Counted from the stretch's first letter, positions 8,389 through 17,396 are shown. The stretch is DNA of 59,838 bases from Treponema sp. (GCA_024402535.1 JAKSTN010000016.1:1-59838); one strand, 5' to 3'. Numbers and translations: made by a program. The notes: a model not told the origin generated them from the letters alone.

Positions 8389-9129
8389 TCAGAACTTTTC
8401 CAGAAACCATTTGTAAATTGCATCCATGCGGGAAACAAGAGAATCAGAAATCTGTTTCTTCATGCCCGGCACTTTTTTCATATTCACATCAGTTCCCAGA
8501 TAGATTTCCAGTTCATCTCCTTCATCTACAAACAGGATATTCATAACCATGTTGTAAGGTTGAACAGCTTTCACCGGACCAATTCCCATTGAATCTGCGT
8601 TAGAAAGACGCACAAACAATGTATTTTCATTTTGACAATAATCCAGACGATAAATATTTTTACCGAAAGATTTATCATCAAGCAGTGCATAAAAAGTTTT
8701 TCCGTCACAATCTGAAAGTCTGTAATCACTTACAAACTCAGGTTCTTCAGGACTTTTTACAAACCCTGCAGTTTTATACAGCTCAGCATACTTTTTTCTT
8801 GTTGTAGAGTAATACTGCATACCCTTCATTTCAGAAACCGAAGTAAAAATCTTAGCTGCTTCTTTTATGTCAAAGTCACCATTTTTTTTCACTTTGTACA
8901 GCTGTTCACCTACAAAAGGAACATTGTTTTTGATAACTCTGTCATTTAATATTTTTTGCCTGTAATCACAATCAGGAATCAGATCAAAGTCTGTGTCCTG
9001 TTCATGATTTTTAAACCGGGAGCTTTCTGGTTCCAGAATGCTTTTTCCGGTTACTGCACTTTGTGCAAAAAGATTCGATGCCAGAATCATTGAAAATGCC
9101 AGCATCAGAATCTTTGTTTTTTTCATCAT
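8389..9129 (-). CDS. Secreted protein of unknown function
   Basis: The 246-residue protein has a clear signal peptide (KKTKILMLAFSMILASNLFAQ, cleavage after FAQ or nearby) and no lipobox. The mature part is mixed alpha/beta with YYSTTRKKYAELYKTAGFV, a DYRLSDCDGKTFYALLDDKSF segment and a C-terminal amphipathic helix. I recognise no catalytic motif. The ATG overlaps the jag stop by one base (TAATG), so it is translated from the same message as jag and yidC, suggesting an envelope role. A second in-frame ATG follows immediately at 9126. Confidence 0.75.
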   Translation of the reverse strand: MMKKTKILMLAFSMILASNLFAQSAVTGKSILEPESSRFKNHEQDTDFDLIPDCDYRQKILNDRVIKNNVPFVGEQLYKVKKNGDFDIKEAAKIFTSVSEMKGMQYYSTTRKKYAELYKTAGFVKSPEEPEFVSDYRLSDCDGKTFYALLDDKSFGKNIYRLDYCQNENTLFVRLSNADSMGIGPVKAVQPYNMVMNILFVDEGDELEIYLGTDVNMKKVPGMKKQISDSLVSRMDAIYKWFLEKF

Positions 9130-9830
9130 TAGCGAATTCCTTTATATAAAACTCTTACCTGTTTATATAAACCATCACCTTCGCTTTTTGTTTCAACATC
9201 TGGAATATCATTCAGTGTTGTGTGGATAAGTCTGCGTTCGAACGGATTCATTGGTTCAAGCAGAATGCTGTTGCGTGTTGAACGAACTTTATCTGCTGTG
9301 TTGTAAGCAAGGCGAACCAGTGTTTCTTCGCGGCGCAGGCGGTAATTTTCTGTATCAAGAATTACGCGGATTTCTTCATGTCCAAGACGACCGGCATAAA
9401 TGTTTGCCAGAAGCTGAAGAGCGTCCAGGTTCTTTCCTTTACGTCCAATAAGAATTGAAGAGTAAGAAGAATCCATTCTGATTCCGATTTTTTTGTCTTC
9501 GCGGTAAGTGATTTCAACCTTAACGTCGTATCCCATTTTTTCAACAACGTCTTTTACAAAGTTCACCAGTTTTTCTTCGAATTCACCCTGTGGAACAGGA
9601 TCAATTTTTACACGTGGTCTTTCATCGTAATCGCGGTCTTCGTCAGCATTGCTTGCTGTTGGAACTTCGCTAAGAGTGTGAACACGGATTTTTACATAAC
9701 CTTTGTTGAAAATTGATTTTTTCTGTGTTTCAAGAATTTCAACATCAAACTGATCACGACCAAGTCCAAGTTCATTTGCAGCCAGTTCAATGGCTTCTTT
9801 TTCTGTTTTTGCTTCAAACTCGTAAGTCAT
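9129..9830 (-). CDS. jag: RNA-binding protein Jag/KhpB (EloR)
   Basis: The 233 residues contain all three Jag domains. Residues 1-52 are the Jag_N domain (FEAKTEKEAIELAANELGLG and the KKSIFNKGYVKIRV end). Residues 80-160 are a KH-II domain with the loop IGRKGKNLDALQLL, and residues 160-233 an R3H domain, where the motif reads RRLIHTTLND (R3H-type RxxxH). Jag/KhpB binds RNA and affects cell elongation and division in other bacteria. It sits directly after yidC (30 bp gap), the conserved placement, and is coupled to the next gene by TAATG. Confidence 0.94.
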   Translation of the reverse strand: MTYEFEAKTEKEAIELAANELGLGRDQFDVEILETQKKSIFNKGYVKIRVHTLSEVPTASNADEDRDYDERPRVKIDPVPQGEFEEKLVNFVKDVVEKMGYDVKVEITYREDKKIGIRMDSSYSSILIGRKGKNLDALQLLANIYAGRLGHEEIRVILDTENYRLRREETLVRLAYNTADKVRSTRNSILLEPMNPFERRLIHTTLNDIPDVETKSEGDGLYKQVRVLYKGIR

Positions 9831-9860
9831 TTATGTTACCTCTAATAATAGTGTTCTAAA

Positions 9861-11684
9861 TTATTTTCTCTTGTTTTTTGGTGGCAAAGTTTTCTGATTT
9901 GTTCCTGATTTTTTTGCAGCAGCCATTTCAGCTTTTTTTGCAGCCATCATTTTGTTGATAATAATCTGCTGAATCATCTGGAACAGGTTCGAAACTGTCC
10001 AGTAAATCAGAAGTCCAGATGGAGCATTATAGAACAGGAAGAAGAAAATGATTGGCATACCGTACATCATAAACTTCATGTTCATTCCACCCTGAGGCTG
10101 TGCTGCACCACCAACATTTGTAATCTTTCCGAAGAACAGCTGTGTTACTGTGTAAATGATTGGAAGAAGACGGAGCTGATCCCAACCAAGGAAAGGAATT
10201 ACGAAAGGCATACTCCATACGCTGTCACCTGTAGAAAGGTCAGGAATCCAGCCAGGAATAAATGTTGCACCACGGAATTCAAATTTATAATTGAACAGAT
10301 TGTACATTGCAAAAAGTACCAGGAACTGGAATACCATTGGCAGACATCCACTTGCAGGATTGTAACCTGCTTCCTTATAAATTTTTGCCATTTCAGCCTG
10401 CATCTTCTGCTGATCATTCTTGTATTTTTCCTGAATAGCCTGAACCTTTGGCTGCATATCCTGCATAACCAGAGTGCTCATTGACTGTTTCTTTGACAGA
10501 GGGAACATTACAAGTTTAAGAAGAATTGTAAGAACGATGATTGCAACACCCCAGTTTCTTACAACTTTCTGAATCCATTCAAGACAAACCTGAAGAATCT
10601 TTTCCAGCCACTTAAGCCATCCACTTGACTGAAGAACTTCTGTAAGTCTATAACCGCCGATTCCCCAACCATTAGCGATTTCCCCGTTGTCTTTTTTTGC
10701 ACTGTTGTAACGTGCCAGTGATTTTTCATCACGTGGACCAAAGTACATATAGTAAGAATCTGAAACATCAGTTCCTGAAACTGCAGATCTTTCGATCATT
10801 GCCTGAGCATTTGCGTAGTTATCAATTTCAATAACTGTAGAATAGAAACCAGCGTTAATAATGCTTGGATTTGAAGGAATCATGATTTCTGTAAAATATT
10901 TTCCAGCAACTGCAAGCCATGTGAAATCATTCTGCTTTGACCAGCGTCTGAAATCATTCTGACCCAGAATCTGGCGTTTCATTTTTTTACCGTTATAAGA
11001 AATAATCTGACGGTTTTCATAACGATTCTGTTTTGCATTGAAATGTGGTCCAATCTGTGGAGCACTTCTTAAAGAATATGCAACTCCGTCATTATTCAGG
11101 AAACTTAAGTCTTCATCACCATGGAACATAAGATCCAGTTTGAAAACATTTTCATCATCTTTAAATGAATATTTTTTTCCGTATGTGAAAGTTTTGAGTT
11201 CACCGTCTTTTTTCAAAGTCACATTTTTCTTGAACATTACTGTTTTGTCATCAATCATTTCAAAATTCATCATTTCATTCATGATTGGTTTTTCAGCGTT
11301 ACCAAAGGCAACAGCCATAGTTCTGTTCTTATCACTTACACTGTCTGAAATCTGAACAAAGTCACCTGTTTCTGTGTCTTCGTAATCTTTCAGCTTATAA
11401 CTGATAATATCACCGCCCTTATTTGTAAGAACGATTTCTGCTTTGTTTGTGTTGATTGTGATTGTCTGTTCTTCAATAGATTCAGTAACCATGGCTTCTG
11501 ATGAAGCAACAAGTTCTGAAACTGAAGATGTGTTCAGATCTGTAATTTCATTTTCAACGACTTCTTCTGCAACCGCTGTCTGCTGTGGGGCAAACATATT
11601 CGGATTTCTTTTCTGCATGAAGACAGTCCATCCAATGATAACTAATGTAGATAAAACAATTGCAATAATTGTATTCTTGTCCAT
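9861..11684 (-). CDS. yidC: Membrane protein insertase YidC
   Basis: YidC inserts and folds inner-membrane proteins, alone or with SecYEG. The 607-residue protein has the Gram-negative layout: an N-terminal membrane anchor (residues 5-20), a low-complexity linker, a large periplasmic beta domain (about 70-330), then the conserved C-terminal core from about residue 375 with NWGVAIIVLTILLKLVMFPL, the MQPKVQAIQEKYKNDQQKM cytoplasmic helix and GCLPMVFQFLVLFAMYNLF. It ends in a basic tail for ribosome contact. It lies between yidD and jag in the canonical origin-proximal operon. Confidence 0.97.
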   Translation of the reverse strand: MDKNTIIAIVLSTLVIIGWTVFMQKRNPNMFAPQQTAVAEEVVENEITDLNTSSVSELVASSEAMVTESIEEQTITINTNKAEIVLTNKGGDIISYKLKDYEDTETGDFVQISDSVSDKNRTMAVAFGNAEKPIMNEMMNFEMIDDKTVMFKKNVTLKKDGELKTFTYGKKYSFKDDENVFKLDLMFHGDEDLSFLNNDGVAYSLRSAPQIGPHFNAKQNRYENRQIISYNGKKMKRQILGQNDFRRWSKQNDFTWLAVAGKYFTEIMIPSNPSIINAGFYSTVIEIDNYANAQAMIERSAVSGTDVSDSYYMYFGPRDEKSLARYNSAKKDNGEIANGWGIGGYRLTEVLQSSGWLKWLEKILQVCLEWIQKVVRNWGVAIIVLTILLKLVMFPLSKKQSMSTLVMQDMQPKVQAIQEKYKNDQQKMQAEMAKIYKEAGYNPASGCLPMVFQFLVLFAMYNLFNYKFEFRGATFIPGWIPDLSTGDSVWSMPFVIPFLGWDQLRLLPIIYTVTQLFFGKITNVGGAAQPQGGMNMKFMMYGMPIIFFFLFYNAPSGLLIYWTVSNLFQMIQQIIINKMMAAKKAEMAAAKKSGTNQKTLPPKNKRK

Positions 11685-11737
11685 TTTTTACTCCAATAAA
11701 AATTGAGCAGCCGGAGTAAATAAGAAGACTCTATTTT

Positions 11738-12007
11738 TTAAGGAACGGGATCATACCCGCCCTCGTGAAATGGATTGCATCTTAATATTCGTCTGATTGC
11801 GAGATAAAGACCTTTTATCGGTCCGTATTTTTTGATTGCTTCCAGTGCGTAGGCAGAACAAGTTGGGGTGTATCTGCATGACGGCGGAAACAATGGCGAA
11901 ATACAAATTTGATAAAATCTTATTAAAACAATGAAAATTTTCGAGAAAAGATTTTTTATTAAATCTTTGAGAAAATTCAATCCTTTAACAAATTTGCCTT
12001 TTGACAC
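11738..12007 (-). CDS. yidD: Membrane protein insertion efficiency factor YidD
   Basis: A small (89-residue) membrane-associated protein that assists YidC. It has the family signature: [39 protein letters not shown] with its three-cysteine cluster, and [18 protein letters not shown] at the C-terminus. The start at 12007 overlaps the end of rnpA by 31 bp, common for this gene pair; the N-terminal 12 residues are not conserved in the family, so a later non-ATG start is possible. It is followed by yidC after 53 bp. Confidence 0.93.
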   Translation of the reverse strand: MSKGKFVKGLNFLKDLIKNLFSKIFIVLIRFYQICISPLFPPSCRYTPTCSAYALEAIKKYGPIKGLYLAIRRILRCNPFHEGGYDPVP

Positions 12008-12339
12008 AATATTCGAAATTGTTCACACCGCGTGCTGAACGAGTCGTTTCCGGGGAAAATCTGCAGGAGCAGATCGTATCCGGTGTTCAGGTGTGTTTTA
12101 TAAAAACGATAGACTTCCCGGCTGTAACGTTTTGATAAGTTCCTTTGAACCGCGTTACCGTAGCCACGATTTAAAGGAAAACCGATTCTGTTTATTCCAA
12201 GACCGTTTTCAATATAGAAAAGACGTGCTCCCGGAATACTTACCTTTTTTCCGTTTTTGAACAGTGTTTTAAATGTTTCAGGCTTTTTTATCCGTTCATC
12301 ACGAGTAAAAAAGCCTGTTTTATTAAAACCTGTTTCCAT
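11977..12339 (-). CDS. rnpA: Ribonuclease P protein component
   Basis: The 120-residue basic protein binds the RNase P RNA and promotes 5' maturation of tRNAs. It has the hallmark RNR-type helix [18 protein letters not shown] near residue 60, here RNL rather than RNR, and the N-terminal [15 protein letters not shown]. It lies 12 bp downstream of rpmH, as in most bacteria, and overlaps yidD at its 3' end. Confidence 0.94.
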   Translation of the reverse strand: METGFNKTGFFTRDERIKKPETFKTLFKNGKKVSIPGARLFYIENGLGINRIGFPLNRGYGNAVQRNLSKRYSREVYRFYKTHLNTGYDLLLQIFPGNDSFSTRCEQFRILCQKANLLKD

Positions 12340-12351
12340 CCCTAATGCTGA

Positions 12352-12516
12352 TTAGTATTTGTTGTGTTCGTCAGCTACAGACAGCTTTTTGCGTCCCTTT
12401 GCGCGACGGCGAGCGAGAATCTTACGTCCACCTTTTGTTGCCATACGTGCGCGGAAACCAAACTTTCTATTGCGTTTTACTTTACTTGGCTGATATGTTC
12501 TTTTACCTTTTGCCAT
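12352..12516 (-). CDS. rpmH: 50S ribosomal protein L34
   Basis: A 54-codon gene read directly from the sequence on the minus strand. It starts with [20 protein letters not shown], continues with [18 protein letters not shown], then AKGRKKLSV, and ends at a TAA at 12352-12354. This is the universal L34 pattern, with a short acidic/polar C-terminal extension (ADEHNKY). AAGGAGC 6 bp upstream of the ATG is a strong ribosome-binding site. It is the first gene of the rnpA-yidD-yidC-jag operon. Confidence 0.97.
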   Translation of the reverse strand: MAKGKRTYQPSKVKRNRKFGFRARMATKGGRKILARRRAKGRKKLSVADEHNKY

Positions 12517-12599
12517 TTTAAGCTCCTTATATATTTATAAAAAAAAGATTTCGGTAGTGTACCCATTATTACCACATTAAAATGGGGTATAAAAGATTA

Positions 12600-13178
12600 T
12601 CATTTATTTTTTGAGTTGGTCAATACACTGTTTTCAAGACTTGCAAGCTTTGCCAGAAAGTCGGCGGGTAACGAATCTGAAGTTTGATTTTCGGATGATT
12701 TCGTTCTGTCAGTATTTGTGGCGCCGAAGGCGCCTGATTTTTCTAAAAACTCATTCATCTGTTTTTCAGCCGCTTCATCTTTTTTCTGCTGTTCATTCTG
12801 AGCATGGCGCAATTCATCTTCATAAGAATTATACAAAGTTGCATTGTTTCCTTTCATTCGGAAAGCAAGAGATTCAACTTTCACGCCCGTGTTTCCCATA
12901 TTCATATTCATACCGCGGATTATGTATTTTGAATAAAGCTGGATTGCCTGAGTCCATCCCGGGTGATCTGTTTCTATCAAAAGCTGACCGTTTTTAAAAT
13001 CCACTACATCAGAATGACTTGCGATTTTGTCGCCATAAAATTCATCACGATTATTTTTAATTCCACGTACTACTTTTTTCCAGATGGAAGTAATTTTATT
13101 TGCATTTTCAATGTCGCCTGCTTCAATATTTGAAAACACGCGGCTGATCATTTCATTTGCATCGATGATGTTATTCAT
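12600..13178 (-). CDS. dciA: DciA-like DUF721 protein (replicative helicase loader/operator)
   Basis: The 192-residue protein has a DUF721/DciA core: an N-terminal helical part with ITSIWKKVVRGIK, then VVDFKNGQLLIETDHPGWTQ and AIQLYSKYIIRGMN, which matches the KH-like fold of DciA. DciA is the ancestral helper that loads the DnaB helicase at origins in bacteria lacking DnaC or DnaI. The C-terminal 70 residues are low-complexity and polar; the codons for GAFGA lie on a perfect GGCGCC-GAA-GGCGCC palindrome (12720-12734). The ATG overlaps recF by 4 bp (ATGA), giving a recF-dciA unit that fits a replication role. Confidence 0.82.
   Translation of the reverse strand: MNNIIDANEMISRVFSNIEAGDIENANKITSIWKKVVRGIKNNRDEFYGDKIASHSDVVDFKNGQLLIETDHPGWTQAIQLYSKYIIRGMNMNMGNTGVKVESLAFRMKGNNATLYNSYEDELRHAQNEQQKKDEAAEKQMNEFLEKSGAFGATNTDRTKSSENQTSDSLPADFLAKLASLENSVLTNSKNK
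12720..12734. repeat. Perfect GC-rich palindrome inside dciA
   Basis: GGCGCC-GAA-GGCGCC sits in the low-complexity linker of dciA. The same GCCGAAGGC core occurs in the intergenic GC-rich segments near 28621 and 53573, so it may be a mobile hairpin that landed in a tolerant part of a coding region. Confidence 0.6.
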
Positions 13179-14287
13179 TTTTTAGCCTCCATCCATTGTC
13201 CGTTTTCTATATGAAAAACTTTTGTAGTTTCTCTTTTATAATTTTCATAAGGTTCACCAGGCAGGAATGTGCAGAACAGCTGATCATATTCCGGAAGCAT
13301 TGCCGTAAGTTTTGTTCGTTTTGCCGGGTCCAGTTCCAGAAGAACATCGTCCATTAAAAGAATCGGCTTCAGCCCTGTAGACTGAGAATAAAACACTGAC
13401 TGTGCTACACGGAGAATCAGTGAAATCAAACGACACTGTCCTGTAGATGCAGTCTGAACAAAAAGCTGTCCGTCTTTTACAAAATTAATTTTATCTCTAT
13501 GAGGCCCAGACAAAGTTGTTTCCACAGCTTTGTCCGCTTCGCGGCGCGCCATCAAAGACCTGAAAACCTCTTCGTACCCCGGTGTCCTTAAACTAAGACC
13601 ATCCGAAATTTCTTTCCAGCTTGGTTCATAACTGATTTTCAAATTCTGAATACCAGTAACATCTTCATATAGTTTACCGAAAATCTGGTTAAACTGGAAA
13701 ATTGCTTTTTTTCTTTTTGCCTGGATAATCAAACCGTAATTTACCAGCTGCTGATCATATACATCCAGCAATTCATATTTCTTTTCTTTCAGAATTGTAT
13801 TACGGCTTTTCAAGATTTTTTTGTAATTACGGATATCGTCAATATAAGTTGAATCAAAAAGTGTCAGAGACTGATCTATGAAAAATCGGCGGTCTTCCGG
13901 GTCGCCGGTTGCAAAACGCATGTCATCATGACAAAAAAGAATACACGGAATTGTATTTATCAGTTCCTTACGATCGTTAATTTTCTTGCCGTTTTTTTCA
14001 ATTCGTTTTTTATTGTTTTCAAAAATTATACGAACCTGCTGGGTATCTCCTGGAGCTTTATCATATAAAGCAGTTACCGAAAAATCCCGCTGGCCGGCGC
14101 GTATAATTTGAGAATCTGTGTGTGTACGAAACGATATCCCGTAAGCCGTGTAATATAGCGATTCCAGCAGGTTACTTTTTCCCTGACCGTTCTCACCAAC
14201 AAAATAGACCTCCCGGGAACCGGCGAGGTCTATTCTTGAATTTTGAAGGTTACGGTAATTGTAAAATGATACTGTTAAAAACGGCAC
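13175..14287 (-). CDS. recF: DNA replication and repair protein RecF
   Basis: A cytoplasmic SMC-like ATPase that acts with RecO and RecR to load RecA on gapped DNA. The 370 residues contain the N-terminal YNYRNLQNSRIDL strand, Walker A GENGQGKSN near residue 33, the signature STGQCRLISLILRVAQ near 280 and Walker B ILLMDDVLLELDPAKR near 307. It lies between dnaN and dciA, overlapping the latter by 4 bp. The 81 bp to dnaN holds a GC-rich hairpin and a perfect AACTAACGTTAGTT palindrome, so recF-dciA may be transcribed separately from dnaN. Confidence 0.96.
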   Translation of the reverse strand: MPFLTVSFYNYRNLQNSRIDLAGSREVYFVGENGQGKSNLLESLYYTAYGISFRTHTDSQIIRAGQRDFSVTALYDKAPGDTQQVRIIFENNKKRIEKNGKKINDRKELINTIPCILFCHDDMRFATGDPEDRRFFIDQSLTLFDSTYIDDIRNYKKILKSRNTILKEKKYELLDVYDQQLVNYGLIIQAKRKKAIFQFNQIFGKLYEDVTGIQNLKISYEPSWKEISDGLSLRTPGYEEVFRSLMARREADKAVETTLSGPHRDKINFVKDGQLFVQTASTGQCRLISLILRVAQSVFYSQSTGLKPILLMDDVLLELDPAKRTKLTAMLPEYDQLFCTFLPGEPYENYKRETTKVFHIENGQWMEAKK

Positions 14288-14335
14288 TTACAATTCCTAT
14301 GTACTTCGCGAAGCGAAGGCGAAAATTTTTTTATT

Positions 14336-14349
14336 AACTAACGTTAGTT
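14336..14349. promoter_or_regulatory. Perfect 14-bp palindrome AACTAACGTTAGTT
   Basis: The palindrome lies between recF and dnaN. Related sequences occur upstream of gyrB (17259-17274 and about 17292-17311) and upstream of the DUF3783 gene (about 23233-23280). It looks like a shared operator, but the binding protein is unknown. Confidence 0.45.
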
Positions 14350-14368
14350 AGTCGCTTTGTCCACCAAC

Positions 14369-15499
14369 CTAATTATTCATTGGCATAACAATATGCTGAT
14401 AATCTTCTTTTGGATCAGAATGCATAATTACAGTTTTTGTAACTTTTCTTTCTCCGCTTCCATCATCCTCATCTGGAGTAAATTCAAATACAACATATTC
14501 TGAATCAATTACTTTAAGAGGATCTGTAATAAACTTGTAGTTCAATCCAATTGAAATATCCGGACCGTCATAACGGCATGGAATTTCTTCGGAAGCATTA
14601 CCATTCAAAGAATCTGGAGTCATAACTTTAAGAACACCAGAAGTTACTTTGAAAAGAATTCTGCTTACTGATTTATCAACCATGATTGTTGTTCTTTCAA
14701 GAGCTGCTTTGAGGTCAGCTTTGTAAACTGCAAATGAAGAAGTAAGACTTTCAGGAATTACTTTTTTGTAGTTTGGATAAAGACCATCAATCAGGTTTGA
14801 AGAGAATTCATAATTTCCAAATTTTACAAAAATTGATTTGTCTACAACTGCCATCTGAATGTTGCCTTCATCTGAAGCATGTTTCATTACACAGCTTAAA
14901 ATTTTTGTAGGAACGATTGCAGGAGGGAAGTCAGGAACATTATTTGCAATTGCTTTATCGATGCTTGAAAGTCTGTGACCATCAGTTGAAACCATTGTCA
15001 GATTCTGTTCATTTTTCAGGAAGTAAACACCTGTAAGGAAAATTCTTGTGTGATCTTCTGATACAGAGAAAATTGTCTGACGAATCATTTCCTTAATTTC
15101 TTTTGCAGGAACTTCAAAGAATGGTAAGTTTTCAGAACTTCCCATTTCAGGAAATTTATCTGAAGCCTGACTGTTAAGTGTTGCTTTGAATTTTTTTGTC
15201 AGTGAATTGATTGTTACTTTTAAATCTTCCTGATTGAATTCAACTTCACCACTTGGAAGTTTTGAAATGATACTCATGAAGTTATCACAGTAAACAGTTG
15301 TACGTCCTTCTTCCTGAATATCAACTGGAATTACTGAAACATATTTTACTGTATTATCAGATGCTTTGATTGTTAAGGAATTATTTTCTGCAATCAAAAG
15401 AATATTTGAAAGAATTGATAAAGGACTTTTGTTTGTAATGATTTCCTGTGCAATTGCAATTTCCTTAATCATTGCGTCACGATCAAATGTGAACTTCAT
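14369..15499 (-). CDS. dnaN: DNA polymerase III beta subunit (sliding clamp)
   Basis: The 376-residue protein has three tandem clamp subdomains and typical motifs: NKSPLSILSNILLIAENNSL near residue 22, KFPEMGSSENLPFFEVPA in the middle domain, LTGVYFLKNEQNLTMVSTDG-HRLS near 165 and a C-terminal end with IVMPMNN (family: PMR/PVR/PMx). Clamp rings tether polymerase III to DNA and bind many repair proteins. It is separated from dnaA by 263 bp that contains degenerate DnaA boxes. Confidence 0.97.
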   Translation of the reverse strand: MKFTFDRDAMIKEIAIAQEIITNKSPLSILSNILLIAENNSLTIKASDNTVKYVSVIPVDIQEEGRTTVYCDNFMSIISKLPSGEVEFNQEDLKVTINSLTKKFKATLNSQASDKFPEMGSSENLPFFEVPAKEIKEMIRQTIFSVSEDHTRIFLTGVYFLKNEQNLTMVSTDGHRLSSIDKAIANNVPDFPPAIVPTKILSCVMKHASDEGNIQMAVVDKSIFVKFGNYEFSSNLIDGLYPNYKKVIPESLTSSFAVYKADLKAALERTTIMVDKSVSRILFKVTSGVLKVMTPDSLNGNASEEIPCRYDGPDISIGLNYKFITDPLKVIDSEYVVFEFTPDEDDGSGERKVTKTVIMHSDPKEDYQHIVMPMNN

Positions 15500-15762
15500 A
15501 AGTTTCTCCTATTTTTTTTGAAATGTTATACACATTTCTTATTATATAATTATTTATATAAATTTAATAATAATAATAATAAGGCTGTTCCTAGTGTGGA
15601 TATCATCCCTATCTTTTTATATTACGTTAATTTAACCTGTTGATAATCTGCTGATTTCAATTCACATTTTGTGAACCAATCCACATTTCTGTTATTCATC
15701 AACATATTTTCCACAAGTTGTACAATTATTATGCACAAATTCTATGACTTTTTATAGTCTAA
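15500..15762. other. dnaN-dnaA intergenic region with degenerate DnaA boxes
   Basis: No gene is visible. The segment is AT-rich, with an ATA/AAT repeat tract around 15541-15580. It carries a set of near-matches to TTATCCACA on both strands: TGTGGATAT at 15595, TGTTGATAA at 15638, AATCCACA at about 15678, TTTTCCACA at 15707 and TTATGCACA at 15729. None is a perfect box. It could be a secondary origin element or the site of DnaA regulation of dnaN. Confidence 0.55.
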
Positions 15763-17208
15763 TTATGATTTCTTAAAATCCTTTATATCCCGTTTAAGGG
15801 CTTCAATTTTTGAACTCATTGAAGGATCGAATTTTACCTGATCTCCAATTTTGTCATGAGCATGCATAATTGTAGAATGATCACGGCCACCAAATTCATT
15901 TCCAATTTCGCTGAAAGTAAATTCAGTTATTTCTTTTGCAAGATAAACTGCAATCATTCTTGGTGTTGCAAATTTCTTTCCTTTATTTTTTCCCTTAATA
16001 TCTGACAGAGAAATTCCATAATTTTCGCAGACAACTTTCTGAATTGTTTCGATTGAAATATTGTCATTGTTATTTGTTGTAAGGAAATCTTTGAGAACTT
16101 CTGTTGCAATATTTACTGTAATTTCTTCGTCCATTAAATCTGCATATTCAACAATTCTGTTTAATGCACCTTCCAGTTCGCGGACGTTTGATTCAACATT
16201 TTTTGCAATGTATTCAATTACATCACTGTTAATTTTTTTTCCAAGTGGCTCCATTTTTTTCTGAAGAATGGCAACTCGAGTTTCAAAATCTGGTGGATTA
16301 AGATCAACTGCAAGTCCGCTTTTAAGGCGGCTTACAAGACGATCATTCATTTCTTTCCATTCATTTATTGGACGGTCAATTGTGAAAACCATTTGTGCAT
16401 TTTTTTGATGAAGAGCTTCAAATACACAGAACAGCTGTTCCTGGGCACCAACTTTTCCATTAAGCCAGTGAATATCATCCAGAAGGAAAACATCATTGTT
16501 TCTGAATTTTTTATGGAATTCATCTGCTTTTTTTCCGTTCAAAGATGATGTGAATTCGTTGAAAAAATTCTCTGCAGTCATATAACAGATTTTGATTTTT
16601 TCATCTGTATTTTCATAAATGTAATTTCCGATTGCCTGCATCAAATGAGTTTTTCCAAGTCCGGATCCTCCGTAAAGCAGAAGGGGATTTTTATAATGTC
16701 CCGGATCTTTTGCAACTGCAATTGAAGCTTTATATGCAAATTTACAGTCTTCACCTGCAACGAAATTTTCAAATGTGTATTTTTCTGAAAGCAGAGGATG
16801 TTTTTCTTTTTTTGTGTTTACGCTTTTTTCTTCAGCTATTTCAGCATTTGTTTTTTCTTCTTTTTTTGATTTTTCTTTAGTTTCTGAAACTGACGACTGT
16901 AAGTTTTCACGTGAAACAATTTCTTTTTCTTCTACATCTTTTTCTTTTGTAATGATGTTAAAGGTGATCTGATTTTGTCCTGTTAGTTTTTTTATTTTTT
17001 CCAGAACTATGTCAAAATTTCCTTTTGTCTGCATCTGGAATTTTAAAAAGTCAGAAGCAACTGAAACAGTAATTTCATTTATTGTGTCTGATTCATATTC
17101 CATATTGAACCAGAGTGTGAAATCATTTTCTTTTCCGGCGTTTTTATATTCTTTATGGATTTCATTTAAAGCGTATTCAAAAGCTTCTTTGTATAAATTC
17201 TCACTCAT
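15763..17208 (-). CDS. dnaA: Chromosomal replication initiator protein DnaA
   Basis: The initiator ATPase binds DnaA boxes and opens the origin. Domains run in order: I (about 1-80, for oligomerisation and helicase loading), a Lys/Glu-rich linker II, AAA+ domain III with Walker A GGSGLGKTH, Walker B VFLLDDIHWL and sensor Arg residues, and DNA-binding domain IV with the signature ATPRMIAVYLAKE and GGRDHSTIMHAHDKI. I chose the ATG at 17208 (481 residues, MSENLYKEAF), which matches usual DnaA starts; a GTG 12 codons earlier (17244) is possible. Neither has a Shine-Dalgarno sequence. A TATAAT lies 9 bp before the ATG, so the message may be leaderless. It diverges from gyrB. Confidence 0.96.
   Translation of the reverse strand: MSENLYKEAFEYALNEIHKEYKNAGKENDFTLWFNMEYESDTINEITVSVASDFLKFQMQTKGNFDIVLEKIKKLTGQNQITFNIITKEKDVEEKEIVSRENLQSSVSETKEKSKKEEKTNAEIAEEKSVNTKKEKHPLLSEKYTFENFVAGEDCKFAYKASIAVAKDPGHYKNPLLLYGGSGLGKTHLMQAIGNYIYENTDEKIKICYMTAENFFNEFTSSLNGKKADEFHKKFRNNDVFLLDDIHWLNGKVGAQEQLFCVFEALHQKNAQMVFTIDRPINEWKEMNDRLVSRLKSGLAVDLNPPDFETRVAILQKKMEPLGKKINSDVIEYIAKNVESNVRELEGALNRIVEYADLMDEEITVNIATEVLKDFLTTNNNDNISIETIQKVVCENYGISLSDIKGKNKGKKFATPRMIAVYLAKEITEFTFSEIGNEFGGRDHSTIMHAHDKIGDQVKFDPSMSSKIEALKRDIKDFKKS
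16903..16918. promoter_or_regulatory. Degenerate parS-like site inside dnaA
   Basis: GTTTTCACGTGAAACA matches the parS consensus TGTTTCACGTGAAACA at 14 of 16 positions, with both differences in the first two bases. It lies in the linker-coding part of dnaA, about 5.4 kb from the main array. It may be a weak ParB site or chance. Confidence 0.4.
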
Positions 17209-17258
17209 AATTTTAATTATACCGAATGGACTGATTTTTTCCACAAGAATTCAATATT

Positions 17259-17311
17259 AACAAACGTTAGTTTTATTTTTTTCTTATTAATGACCATTCG
17301 TTAGTTTGTAA
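17259..17311. promoter_or_regulatory. Repeated CGTTAGTT motif between dnaA and gyrB
   Basis: Two copies of one motif lie between the divergent dnaA and gyrB genes: AACAAACGTTAGTTTT (17259-17274) and GACCATTCGTTAGTTTGTAA (17292-17311). The second overlaps the gyrB -35 element. Similar copies occur at about 23233-23252 and 14336-14349. This suggests control by a common regulator. Confidence 0.45.
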
Positions 17312-17334
17312 AATTAGTAAAATAATGTTATAAT
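17306..17334 (+). promoter_or_regulatory. gyrB promoter
   Basis: TTGTAA (17306-17311) and a perfect TATAAT (17329-17334) are separated by 17 bp. Transcription would start about 55 bp upstream of the gyrB ATG. The -35 overlaps a CGTTAGTT-type motif. Confidence 0.7.
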
Positions 17335-17396
17335 TATTTACTTATTATTAGGGAAAATTTCAAAAAAATTTTTGTCAAAATTGAGGTGGGAAAATC

